Under the pieces are notes generated by a model. It was given only the letters and a program-made list of their open reading frames with translations, searched no databases and was not told the origin of the DNA. Positions 14,991 through 22,745 of a stretch of DNA of 42,734 bases are shown piece by piece. The DNA lies in the NCBI GenBank assembly GCA_004555735.1, contig SFHH01000009.1, positions 1 to 42,734 of the forward strand, written 5' to 3'. How positions within the stretch are numbered: position 1 is the stretch's first letter; each line of letters starts with the position of its first letter. The translations under genes were made by a program, and so were the position numbers. The stretch is from Acidaminococcus fermentans (lineage in GTDB: Bacteria > Bacillota > Negativicutes > Acidaminococcales > Acidaminococcaceae).

Positions 14991-17518
14991 TTTGATGGTT
15001 TCTCCTTTTTAATAGCAGCTTTGATGGTATCTACAAAAGCTTCTTCGCCGCTAGTAATCTGAATCTCCATATCCAAGATATACAAAGGGACATCCCGATG
15101 GAGGTAGATGAACTCTGTGGGGATCTTCACCGCATCTTTTCCGGTGGTGATCAATGCTTTGACTCCCCGGCTGATAGCCCGGTCCATGATGTACTGCATT
15201 TCCACCATGCCATAGTCGTGATGGTCCGGATACCGGATGGCTTCCACGATATTCAGTCCTTCAGCCGTCATGGTCTGCTCAAAGGAAGAAGGATTGCCGA
15301 TAGCGGAAAACACCATTACATGGTTGCCCCGGAGGGCTTCCAGGGGCAGAGCCTTGGTCATGTCGTTCTTGTACCAGTCCGCGATTTCGATGTAATCGCA
15401 GGGTTTGTGGATGCTCTCTACGACGGGAGCCTCCGGAGCATATTTGTGCAGGGTATCACAGAGAGTGGCCCGGGAAATGGGGGAACTCTGGTCGCATTTG
15501 GTCAGCAGGAACAGCCCCGCCCGGCTCAGGTTGCTGAGAGGTTCCCGAAGAGTCCCCCGAGGCAGGATGCAGCCGTTGCCGAACATGTTGAGGGTATCCA
15601 CCAGTACCACATCCAGATCCCGATACAGCTGCCAGTGCTGGTAGCCGTCGTCCAGGATGATCACTTCTGCCTGGAATTTGTCCACGGCGAACTGACCGGT
15701 GATGGCCCGTTCCTTGCCGATGACCACGGGGATCCCCGGCAGCTGCTTGGCCATGAGGAAGGCTTCGTCCCCGGCTTCATAGGCCGTCATATAGATCTTT
15801 TTCCCGTCGGACACCACCCCGATCTTTTCTTCCCAATGGGACCGGTAGCCCCGGTTCAGGATCACCACCCGGTACCCCATCTTCTGGATCATCAGGGCCA
15901 CTTTTTGGGCAGTAGGGGTCTTGCCAGTCCCCCCCACCGTGATATTCCCGATGCTGATGACGCAGCAGTCCAGTTTGGTCCGGGGCATGATCCCCTGGTT
16001 GTAGCAGAACAGCTTCAGCCGGACCCCGGCTTCATAAAGTACGGACAGGACCCGGAGGAAGGACAGGACGCACCAGTCCAGGATCCCGTTGTCCTCTCCA
16101 TGGGAAAGCTGGATCAGGTACTGGGTCACTGCATCCCCAGGGCGCATCCGGGGGCTCACTTCATCGTTGATGTTCCGGGTATTGATCTTATAATGGGTAT
16201 TCACCATGCTCTCGGTAGCGGTCAGTTCCAGCAGTTCTTTCAGATAGCCGATGGTCCGCACGGCAGCTCCCCGGTTCTCTTTGATGACCTGGAGGGAAGC
16301 ATCCCCCATCTTTTTCCGCAGGGCATCGTCCCGGAAGATCTTCAGGAACATGGCGGTCATCTCCTGGCCGTCACGGATCTGGACACAGGCCCCTACCTTG
16401 CTCAAAAGGGCAAAGGAATCTTTGAAGTTGGACATGCTGGGCCCTACGATGATGGGTTTGGCATGGGCGGCTGGTTCCAACACATTGTGGCCGCCGTGGT
16501 CGATCAGGCTGCCGCCTACAAAGACCGCATCCCCCACGGCGTAGATCCGGCCCAGTTCCCCGATGGTGTCGATAAGGACCACCTGATACCGGGGACGGGG
16601 GCTGCTCATATCTTTCAGCACCGACCGGAGGCCCATGGAAAGACCATATTTTTCCGCCAGCCGGCTGATCTCATGGAGCCGTCCGGGTTTCCGAGGGGCA
16701 ATGATCAGACGGGCTTGGGGAAACTCCTTCTGGATGTCCAGGAAGCTTTGGAACAGGGTCTCTTCTTCCGTAGGATGGGTACTGCCGGCCACGATCACCG
16801 GATAATCCGTCCCCAGTCCCAGTTCTTCCTTATACTGCTGCAGGTCTCCAGGGGTCACTTCTGCATAGGTCTGATCGAATTTAGTATTGCCGGTGACAAA
16901 GATCCGGCGTTTTTCCGCTCCCAGATGCTGGATATATTCTGCGTCGATGGAGGACTGCATGCAGAACCGGGTAACGCTGCCCATCATATCGGAAAGGATC
17001 CCGAACAGATACCGATAGCTCTTGACAGATTTGTCAGAGATCCGGCCGTTGACCATCATCACCGGGATCCGGCGCAGTTTGATGGCCCGGAGGAAGTTGG
17101 GCCACAGTTCTGTTTCCACCGGCATGAAGATCCGGGGCATGATACGCTTCACAAAGGATTCGGACACAAAGGGCAGATCCAGGGGGAAGTAGATGATGGC
17201 ATCGGCTTCCGGGATGATCTGATGAGCCATATTGTACCCGCCTGTGGTCACGGCGGACACCAGGATCTTGGCATCGGGCATCGCCTTGCGGATTTCTTTC
17301 ACCAAAGGACTGGTGGCCACGATTTCTCCCACCGACGCACCATGGATCCAGATGCAATTTTTATGGGCAACGGCCGCGATTTCTTCATCCCGGAGGAACC
17401 CCATACTCTGGCGGAACCGGCGGGGAAATCCCTTTTCCCGGAAATACCGCCAGGTAAAATAGGGCAGGATCACGAAGATGAATAAAACTGTGGCCAGGAA
17501 GTTATAGATATAATACAT
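14987..17518 (-). CDS. waaA-lpxK: Fused Kdo transferase (WaaA) and tetraacyldisaccharide 4'-kinase (LpxK)
   Basis: One uninterrupted frame of 843 residues. Residues 1-435 are WaaA/KdtA: an N-terminal membrane helix, WIHGASVGE (58-65, catalytic Glu65), ETELWP (135-140) and the CMP-Kdo binding HGGHNVLEPAA (341-351). Residues about 480-843 are LpxK: a membrane-proximal region, Walker A GGTGKTPT (529-536), LDDGYQHWQ (622-630) and PDHHDYG (764-770). A linker of roughly 45 residues joins them. WaaA adds Kdo to lipid IVA and LpxK makes lipid IVA by 4'-phosphorylation, so consecutive steps are on one chain at the inner membrane. The two are separate proteins in E. coli. Start ATG follows GAGGT; no internal stop or slip site was seen at the junction. 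Confidence 0.95.
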   Translation of the reverse strand: MYYIYNFLATVLFIFVILPYFTWRYFREKGFPRRFRQSMGFLRDEEIAAVAHKNCIWIHGASVGEIVATSPLVKEIRKAMPDAKILVSAVTTGGYNMAHQIIPEADAIIYFPLDLPFVSESFVKRIMPRIFMPVETELWPNFLRAIKLRRIPVMMVNGRISDKSVKSYRYLFGILSDMMGSVTRFCMQSSIDAEYIQHLGAEKRRIFVTGNTKFDQTYAEVTPGDLQQYKEELGLGTDYPVIVAGSTHPTEEETLFQSFLDIQKEFPQARLIIAPRKPGRLHEISRLAEKYGLSMGLRSVLKDMSSPRPRYQVVLIDTIGELGRIYAVGDAVFVGGSLIDHGGHNVLEPAAHAKPIIVGPSMSNFKDSFALLSKVGACVQIRDGQEMTAMFLKIFRDDALRKKMGDASLQVIKENRGAAVRTIGYLKELLELTATESMVNTHYKINTRNINDEVSPRMRPGDAVTQYLIQLSHGEDNGILDWCVLSFLRVLSVLYEAGVRLKLFCYNQGIMPRTKLDCCVISIGNITVGGTGKTPTAQKVALMIQKMGYRVVILNRGYRSHWEEKIGVVSDGKKIYMTAYEAGDEAFLMAKQLPGIPVVIGKERAITGQFAVDKFQAEVIILDDGYQHWQLYRDLDVVLVDTLNMFGNGCILPRGTLREPLSNLSRAGLFLLTKCDQSSPISRATLCDTLHKYAPEAPVVESIHKPCDYIEIADWYKNDMTKALPLEALRGNHVMVFSAIGNPSSFEQTMTAEGLNIVEAIRYPDHHDYGMVEMQYIMDRAISRGVKALITTGKDAVKIPTEFIYLHRDVPLYILDMEIQITSGEEAFVDTIKAAIKKEKPSK

Positions 17519-17572
17519 GCTTTGACCTCGTTTTCATTTGGCTTGGCTGATTGACAGGAAACGGCTGGACCA

Positions 17573-19357
17573 TCAGTGGACCTCCGTCCCTGCCGCTGTC
17601 CTTCCTTCTAGTTCCTGGACTTCTGCCTGCTCGGCTTTTTCCCGGTACTGGATGTCGTGGAGATGGGCATAGAGCCCATGGAGAGCCATCAGTTCCTCAT
17701 GGGTCCCTGCTTCCACGATTTCCCCGTGGTCCAGCACCAGGATCTTACTGGCATTCTGGATGGTAGAGAGCCGGTGAGCGATGACAAAAGAGGTCCGCCC
17801 CACCATCAGGCGGTCCAGGGCTTCCTGGACGATCCGTTCGCTTTCCGTATCCAGGGCGGAGGTAGCTTCGTCCAGGATCAGGATCCGGGGATCCTTCAGG
17901 ATGGCACGGGCAATGGCGATGCGCTGCCGCTGGCCCCCGGATACATTGATGCCCCGGTCGCCCAGATAGGTGTCGTAGCCTTGGGGCAGATTCTGGATGA
18001 ATTCATCGGCATTGGCCGCTTTGGCCGCTGCCAGCACTTCTTCCCGGGTAGCATCCAGCCGCCCGTACAAGATGTTGTTATAGACCGTATCGTTGAACAG
18101 ATTGGTTTCCTGGGGCACGATGCCTACCTGTTCCCGCAGAGAGGACACCGTGACATCCCGGATATCATGGTCATCGATGAGGATGGCTCCTTCGGTCACA
18201 TCATAGAACCGGGGCAGCAGATTGGCGATGGTGGATTTCCCTGCTCCGCTAGGACCTACCAGGGCAATGGCCTGGCCAGGCTCTGCGGCAAAAGTCAGAT
18301 GCTTCAGGATGGGTTCATCCGGGTTGTAGGAGAAGGACACGTCCCGGAATTCTACTTTGCCTTTTACAGGCGGCAGGGCGATGGCATCGGCTTTTTCCGG
18401 AATCTTTTCGTCCAGATCCAGGATACTGAACACCCGGTCCGCCGCAGCCAGGGCTTTCTGGATATTCCCCAGCACCCGGGCGATCCGCTTGATGGGATTG
18501 GAGATGTTCACCGCATAGACCAGGAAGGCGATCAGGGATCCGGCTGTAATGTCGCCGCTGAGGACGCCCCGGCCCCCGAACCAGATGATGGCCGTGACAC
18601 CCAGGGCCGCGATGAATTCGATCACCGGGGACAGGGTGCCCATGAGCCGGACACTCTTCATGTTAGCGTCGAAATTCTGCCGGTTGGTCCGTTCGAACCG
18701 GGCGATTTCGTAGGGTTCCCGGACAAAAGACTTCACCACCCGGCTGGAAGACAGGGTCTCTTGGAGCACGGAAGTGATGTCGGCCGTAGCCTGCTGGATC
18801 CGATGGCCGGTCTTGCGGATCTTCTTACCGAAGAAATCCATGAAGAACAGTACCACCGGGAAGGTGCAAAAAGCGAAAAGGGTCAGTTTCCAGTCCAGGT
18901 AGATCATGGCGCAGATGGAGCCGATGAGGACGGAGGTTTCCGTGATGATTTCTACGGAATTGTCCACCATGGCGCTCTGCATGGCCTGGACATCGTTGGT
19001 CACATAGCTCATGATGGTGCCCAGTTTATTGGTATCGTAGAACCGGGTATCCAGTTCCATCATCTTCTTGAACACCAAGCCCCGGATATCGATGACCACG
19101 CTTTCCCCCACGTAGTTCATCAGGTAGTTCTGCCCATAATAGGTAATGCCCCTGGCAAAGAAGATCACCACGATACCCAAGGCGATCAAATTCAGCAGCT
19201 GGGCATCATTGTTGATGAATACCTTGTCGATCACGTCCCGGACGATCCAGGGGACGTACAGGTTGGCGGCAGAGGTGAGCACCGTACAGATACCGGCCAC
19301 GGCCAGACGGGGCAGATAGGGTTTGATGAAGCGCAAGATTCGCAGATATAGGTTCAT
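17573..19357 (-). CDS. msbA: Lipid A flippase, ABC transporter MsbA
   Basis: A 594-residue half-transporter. Six membrane helices (about 15-320) are followed by an ATPase domain with Walker A GPSGAGKST (368-376), signature VSGGQ (472-476), Walker B ILILDEA (492-498) and switch His528. It flips core-lipid A to the outer leaflet of the inner membrane. The open frame extends upstream to 19612, but ATG 19357 follows AAAGGAG and overlaps the lpxB stop (ATGA), so it is the start. The position between lpxB and waaA-lpxK supports MsbA over a drug exporter. Confidence 0.95.
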   Translation of the reverse strand: MNLYLRILRFIKPYLPRLAVAGICTVLTSAANLYVPWIVRDVIDKVFINNDAQLLNLIALGIVVIFFARGITYYGQNYLMNYVGESVVIDIRGLVFKKMMELDTRFYDTNKLGTIMSYVTNDVQAMQSAMVDNSVEIITETSVLIGSICAMIYLDWKLTLFAFCTFPVVLFFMDFFGKKIRKTGHRIQQATADITSVLQETLSSSRVVKSFVREPYEIARFERTNRQNFDANMKSVRLMGTLSPVIEFIAALGVTAIIWFGGRGVLSGDITAGSLIAFLVYAVNISNPIKRIARVLGNIQKALAAADRVFSILDLDEKIPEKADAIALPPVKGKVEFRDVSFSYNPDEPILKHLTFAAEPGQAIALVGPSGAGKSTIANLLPRFYDVTEGAILIDDHDIRDVTVSSLREQVGIVPQETNLFNDTVYNNILYGRLDATREEVLAAAKAANADEFIQNLPQGYDTYLGDRGINVSGGQRQRIAIARAILKDPRILILDEATSALDTESERIVQEALDRLMVGRTSFVIAHRLSTIQNASKILVLDHGEIVEAGTHEELMALHGLYAHLHDIQYREKAEQAEVQELEGRTAAGTEVH

Positions 19358-20490
19358 GGATTCTCCTTTGCTGTTTCGAGGATCAGTTTCGCCGTCCGTT
19401 CCACGGCTCCCGGCTGTCCCAGTTTGGCTGCAGCCTGCCGCATTTCTTCCCGGACCGCCGCTGCCGTTTCTGGTTCCAGGAAATGGAGGATGGAAGCGGC
19501 CATATGGTCCGGGGTCATGTTTTCCTGGATCAGTTCGGGCAGGATCTCTTTCCCGGCCAGGATATTGGGAAGGCCGATGTATTTCACATAGACCATATGT
19601 TTCGCGATCCACATGCTGAGAGGACTGGCGGTATAGCAGATGACACTGGGCAGTCCGCAGAGGGCTGCTTCCAGGGTGACGGTGCCGCTGGTAGCCAGGG
19701 CCGCATCACAGGCGGTCATTACATCGTAATTGTGCCCTTCCACTACCTTTATGGGTACTGGACTGGCGGCCAAGATGCCCTGGAGCAGGGCCCCATCGAT
19801 GGACGGTGCCTTCTGGAGGACAAAATCCACCTCCGGCCGCTGGGCCCGGATCAAGGGCAGGGCCTGGAGCATCACCGGCAGGACCCCGGTGATTTCCTTG
19901 ACCCGGCTGCCGGGCAGCAGGAGCACTACGGGACGGCCGGGCCGTTTGCCGATGAAAGCTTCCCCTTCCTGAGGGCTCAGGCTGGGCTGTACGATATCTA
20001 CCAGAGGATTTCCGACGAATTCCACCGGGGCTCCGGCCGCTTGATAGACGTCTGCCGCAAAAGGATAGATACAGGCTACTTTCGTGGCCAGCCGGGCCAC
20101 CTCTTTGGCCCGTCCCCGGCGCCAGGCCCAGGCAGAAGGCGGGATATAGGAAAACACCGGGATGCCTAGTGCTTTAGCCTCTTTGGCCACCCGCATATTG
20201 AAATCCGGATAATCCACCGTGACGAACACATCCGGCTTCCGATCCTCCATGATCCGGCGGAAAGCTTTTTTCAGGCCAAAAAGCCGAGGCAGGGACTGGA
20301 GGACTTCCACAAATCCCATGACGCTGTATTCTTTATAATCGAACACCACTTCGCCGCCGGCTGCTGCCAGGGCATCACCGCCCATGCCAAAGACCTGGGC
20401 CGCAGGGTCCTGCTGCAGGATGGCGTGGGTCAGGGCAGCGGCATGCAAATCGCCGGATGCCTCTCCCGCAGAAATGAAAACTTTTGTCAC
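19354..20490 (-). CDS. lpxB: Lipid-A-disaccharide synthase
   Basis: A 378-residue GT19 glycosyltransferase. GEASGDLH (9-16) and DYPDFNMRVAK mark LpxB, which joins lipid X and UDP-diacylglucosamine to form the lipid A disaccharide. Start is GTG (20490), preceded at 9 nt by GGAG. It is the first gene of the visible operon and has its own promoter. lpxI or lpxA, which commonly precede lpxB in this class, are absent here because the prophage lies directly upstream. Confidence 0.95.
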   Translation of the reverse strand: MTKVFISAGEASGDLHAAALTHAILQQDPAAQVFGMGGDALAAAGGEVVFDYKEYSVMGFVEVLQSLPRLFGLKKAFRRIMEDRKPDVFVTVDYPDFNMRVAKEAKALGIPVFSYIPPSAWAWRRGRAKEVARLATKVACIYPFAADVYQAAGAPVEFVGNPLVDIVQPSLSPQEGEAFIGKRPGRPVVLLLPGSRVKEITGVLPVMLQALPLIRAQRPEVDFVLQKAPSIDGALLQGILAASPVPIKVVEGHNYDVMTACDAALATSGTVTLEAALCGLPSVICYTASPLSMWIAKHMVYVKYIGLPNILAGKEILPELIQENMTPDHMAASILHFLEPETAAAVREEMRQAAAKLGQPGAVERTAKLILETAKENP

Positions 20491-20531
20491 CCTGGTGTCT
20501 CCTCTCTCATCTGAACATAAGTGTACAGTTT

Positions 20532-20561
20532 ATTTTAGCACAGATTAAAGGCCCATACCAA
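20532..20561 (-). promoter_or_regulatory. Promoter of the lipid A/Lpt operon
   Basis: TTGGTA (20556-20561), an 18-nt spacer and TAAAAT (20532-20537) preceded by TGC as an extended -10, on the minus strand. The -35 hexamer lies within the 3' arm of the hairpin at 20549-20588. The start codon is about 40 nt downstream. Confidence 0.55.
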
Positions 20562-20588
20562 TATTTCACATAAATATCGGTAGGGCCT
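20549..20588. terminator. Bidirectional-type hairpin between prophage and lpxB
   Basis: AGGCCC-TACC-ATATTT arms with two small bulges close a 5-nt loop. The plus strand has a strong T-run (ACTTTTTTA), the minus strand a weaker TTTAAT. It would stop prophage late transcripts before lpxB and any plus-strand readthrough from antisense transcription of lpxB. Confidence 0.6.
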
Positions 20589-20642
20589 ACTTTTTTAGCG
20601 GATAACATCTTTTGGATTTTAAATAAAAACAGTAATTCAGTT

Positions 20643-20780
20643 TTATTTTTCTGCCGTTTTTCTGCCGTTCATGATTTCCAGCTTCTCAACTATGAGCATC
20701 ACGGCCCATTCCGGTGGCTTTCGAATTCCCATTTCCCATTTTTCGATGGTACTCTTGGGAATTTTGAGTAAATCCGACAT
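20643..20780 (-). CDS. Small HTH-domain protein or remnant
   Basis: A 45-residue frame containing LKIPKSTIEKWEMGIRKPPE, which resembles the recognition-helix half of small XRE-type HTH proteins common in Firmicutes (pattern IP.RTI..WE.G.R.PPE). The usual N-terminal half is missing, an in-frame TAA directly precedes the ATG, and no good ribosome site is present. It may be the truncated end of a gene broken at the prophage border. Function unknown. Confidence 0.45.
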   Translation of the reverse strand: MSDLLKIPKSTIEKWEMGIRKPPEWAVMLIVEKLEIMNGRKTAEK

Positions 20781-20816
20781 TTAAAGTTTGCTCCCGAAAT
20801 CAATTTCGGCCACAAA

Positions 20817-21386
20817 TCACCATTCGGCTAGAGTGTATGTCAGTGAAGCGGCTTCGACTTTCTGCCCAGATCTGGTGTACACCATACCTTCCCATCTTCC
20901 CGCCTGGAAGCCCACGCCGCCATAGGTTTTCCCGTCAGCGGTCAGCACCCCGGCCTTGATCTTATGACTTTTCCGCAGGTTGATTTTGTATACATCAACC
21001 TTCTGCCGGTCGGTGTCAGCTGTAACCACCGTTCTGTCTGTCTTTTCGGATAGTTGTTCCGGAAGGTCTGGGGAACCTTTTTTGATTTCTTGGGCCACCT
21101 GCCGGGCTCCGCTCTCCACGTCCGGGGCCTGCACATAATACGTTACAGCCGGAGGCGTATCAGAGGCTTGCACATGGTAGATTTCCCTGGTGATTTCCCT
21201 GGCTGTCTGATCAGATACACCCAGTTCCTTTTTTACCGCTCCCGGGTCGGTTGTCTGCCGGTAATCCATCACTTTCGGCTGTTCCTTTTTGTCCTGATGG
21301 CATCCGTAGATAGCACAGCATACCGCCAGCAGGGCAATTAATCCCACGATGACCGTGATGATTTTCCATTTTTGTTCACGTTCCAT
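20817..21386 (-). CDS. Single-span membrane protein or lipoprotein of the prophage, unknown function
   Basis: A 189-residue protein read from ATG 21386, which follows GGAGGTGG; the frame extends upstream to 21434 without a better start. It has one N-terminal hydrophobic helix (about 8-28) ending in IYGC (Cys29), a possible but atypical lipobox, then a charged, exported domain of about 160 residues with no recognised fold. It lies after the lysis terminator and has its own palindrome-bearing upstream region, which suggests expression from the prophage (a moron, perhaps surface exclusion). Its place beside the lysis genes in a diderm host would also fit a spanin-like role. Neither is shown. Confidence 0.7.
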   Translation of the reverse strand: MEREQKWKIITVIVGLIALLAVCCAIYGCHQDKKEQPKVMDYRQTTDPGAVKKELGVSDQTAREITREIYHVQASDTPPAVTYYVQAPDVESGARQVAQEIKKGSPDLPEQLSEKTDRTVVTADTDRQKVDVYKINLRKSHKIKAGVLTADGKTYGGVGFQAGRWEGMVYTRSGQKVEAASLTYTLAEW

Positions 21387-21433
21387 TCTTCCACCTCCTA
21401 TGGCCGTTTGTGAGCGTATTTTTGCGGTTCTCA

Positions 21434-21449
21434 CATATAAGGTTATATG
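21434..21449. promoter_or_regulatory. Operator-like palindrome upstream of the prophage membrane protein gene
   Basis: CATATAA-GG-TTATATG is a palindrome with 7-bp arms, 48 nt before the ATG and just past the lysis terminator. It sits where the promoter of the downstream gene is expected; a repressor site is a reasonable guess. Confidence 0.4.
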
Positions 21450-21455
21450 GAAAAC

Positions 21456-21494
21456 AAAAAAGCGGCGTACAAGGCCGTTCTGACCTCATACGCC
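21456..21494 (-). terminator. Terminator of the lysis cassette
   Basis: GGCGTA/TACGCC outer stem with an inner AGG/CCT pairing, followed by GCTTTTTTG on the minus strand, 17 nt after the lysozyme stop. Confidence 0.75.
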
Positions 21495-21510
21495 ATTTAA
21501 AACACGCTAC

Positions 21511-22089
21511 TTAATCCCCAAACAGGGCATTATCGTACATATAATCTCCGTCAATCCCGTATCCTAAATAGTCGTCGGTCCATTGCCACACATATCCGCC
21601 GATATCATCCACCGGGCCCCATTCAGCGTTCCAGATCGGGCACCCCAGGGACTGCCAGTCGATGACTGTGGTCAGCCAGTCGTAAGATGCGTACACGCCC
21701 CAATTAAGGCCGATGTGCTCGCCGAAAGCCTTACACATAGCAGTGACCAGGGCCGGGTCTTTTTCGAAGCCGTTGTTTTTCTTCCAATGGTCAGCATCTT
21801 CCATGTCGTAAAACACGGGCAATTCCAGCAGAACGCCAGATTCTTCAATAGCTGCCCGGCAGTTTTTGGCGTTTTGCACAGCATCCTCAACGGAAAGGCT
21901 ATAGTCGTAGTGATACGCCCCGACAAGCATCCCATGGGCATGAGCCTGGGCCACGTTTTCCCGGAACATCTCGTCCCGTCCATGCTTCCCGTATGAGCTG
22001 CGCACATAGCAGAAACGGACGCCCTGGGCTTGCAGATCATCCCACGGAATGTTCCCGTTGTTCTCGGATACGTCAATTCCTTTAATCAT
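21511..22089 (-). CDS. GH25 lysozyme (phage endolysin)
   Basis: A 192-residue glycoside hydrolase family 25 domain without added wall-binding repeats. GIDVSENNG (Asp6) and FYDMEDAD (Asp95, Glu97) carry the acidic catalytic residues of the family, which cleaves the MurNAc-GlcNAc bond. There is no signal peptide, so release depends on the adjacent holin. The ATG overlaps the holin stop by 4 nt. Confidence 0.93.
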   Translation of the reverse strand: MIKGIDVSENNGNIPWDDLQAQGVRFCYVRSSYGKHGRDEMFRENVAQAHAHGMLVGAYHYDYSLSVEDAVQNAKNCRAAIEESGVLLELPVFYDMEDADHWKKNNGFEKDPALVTAMCKAFGEHIGLNWGVYASYDWLTTVIDWQSLGCPIWNAEWGPVDDIGGYVWQWTDDYLGYGIDGDYMYDNALFGD

Positions 22090-22409
22090 TTTCCATTCCC
22101 CTCTTTCTTCTGTTCTCCTTGCCAGGGATCCGGAACCCCGTCCCCATCATCATCAACAAGGGATTTCCCAATAAACCCAATCGCCGCAATGAAGGATACG
22201 CCTGTTAGCGTCTGTATCAGCATGTTGAGTGCTGGCAAGTCTACCCTGCCCTGGAAAGCCCAAAGCCATACCCAGCCGGACAGATACAGGATGATACTGC
22301 CGATGATCAAAAGCATTAACACGATCACTAGGGCACGGGGAAGCCCCCGGACCTTCATGCGGCCCACCGAGCCCAGCAGGTTCAACAGTATACCCTGCAG
22401 CTTCTTCAC
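22086..22409 (-). CDS. Holin-like phage membrane protein
   Basis: A 107-residue protein with two predicted membrane helices (about 25-52 and 63-85), a basic N-terminus and a charged C-terminal tail with DDDGDGVPDPWQGEQKKE. It sits immediately upstream of the lysozyme with an ATGA overlap, as holins usually do. No exact family was recognised; holin is inferred from topology and position. Confidence 0.72.
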   Translation of the reverse strand: MKKLQGILLNLLGSVGRMKVRGLPRALVIVLMLLIIGSIILYLSGWVWLWAFQGRVDLPALNMLIQTLTGVSFIAAIGFIGKSLVDDDGDGVPDPWQGEQKKEGNGK

Positions 22410-22702
22410 TTTCGAACCTCTTCCGGCATCTTTAGTACTTCTTCGTGCTTTGCAGTCATGATGCCGTTGTCCGCCAGCCGTTCGTAAACATCGTACATCT
22501 CCTCGAAAACCTGCTTTTCATCAACAGTCGGCGGCGTCCGTTGGAACCGCACATACATATCATTGAGGGAAGCCCGCAGAATCAGCTGCATTCCCTTTCT
22601 GACCGCTCTCAGCTCGGTGACATAGGCAACTACATATCCCACCAGCCCCCCAACGGCCAGGCTCACGGCAGTACTCAGCCCTTCGATGACAATATCGTTC
22701 AC
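22406..22702 (-). CDS. Small membrane protein of the lysis cassette
   Basis: A 98-residue protein starting at GTG 22702 after AAGGAGG. It has one N-terminal hydrophobic helix (about 8-28) and a helical charged tail. The stop overlaps the holin ATG. The small size and position suggest a second holin, antiholin or holin-associated protein; no family is recognised. Its start lies only 43 nt from the divergently oriented recombinase start. Confidence 0.7.
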   Translation of the reverse strand: MNDIVIEGLSTAVSLAVGGLVGYVVAYVTELRAVRKGMQLILRASLNDMYVRFQRTPPTVDEKQVFEEMYDVYERLADNGIMTAKHEEVLKMPEEVRK

Positions 22703-22718
22703 TTTTTGGTATCCTCCT

Positions 22719-22724
22719 TATAAT
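22719..22724 (+). promoter_or_regulatory. Candidate -10 of the recombinase gene
   Basis: A consensus TATAAT on the plus strand, 21 nt before the recombinase ATG, in the 43-nt divergent gap. No convincing -35 is seen; transcription from here would give a leader of about 15 nt. Confidence 0.4.
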
Positions 22725-22745
22725 AACTTGAAAGGTTGTGATTTT

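Noticed and set aside
15098-17485. Long plus-strand open frame of 795 codons opposite waaA-lpxK, and similar long plus-strand frames opposite the porins, kdsD, msbA and others
   Set aside because: They mirror well-identified minus-strand genes, have odd composition (His, Gly, Asp, Pro-rich) and lack ribosome sites. GC-rich third positions create such shadows.
19358-19612. N-terminal extension of msbA
   Set aside because: The extra 85 residues are Pro/Gly/Arg-rich and lie over lpxB in another frame; the internal ATG has a ribosome site and an ATGA overlap.
20491-20816. tRNA or obvious attachment site as prophage target
   Set aside because: No tRNA-like fold or T-arm sequence is present, and the second prophage end is outside the window, so no duplicated core could be identified.
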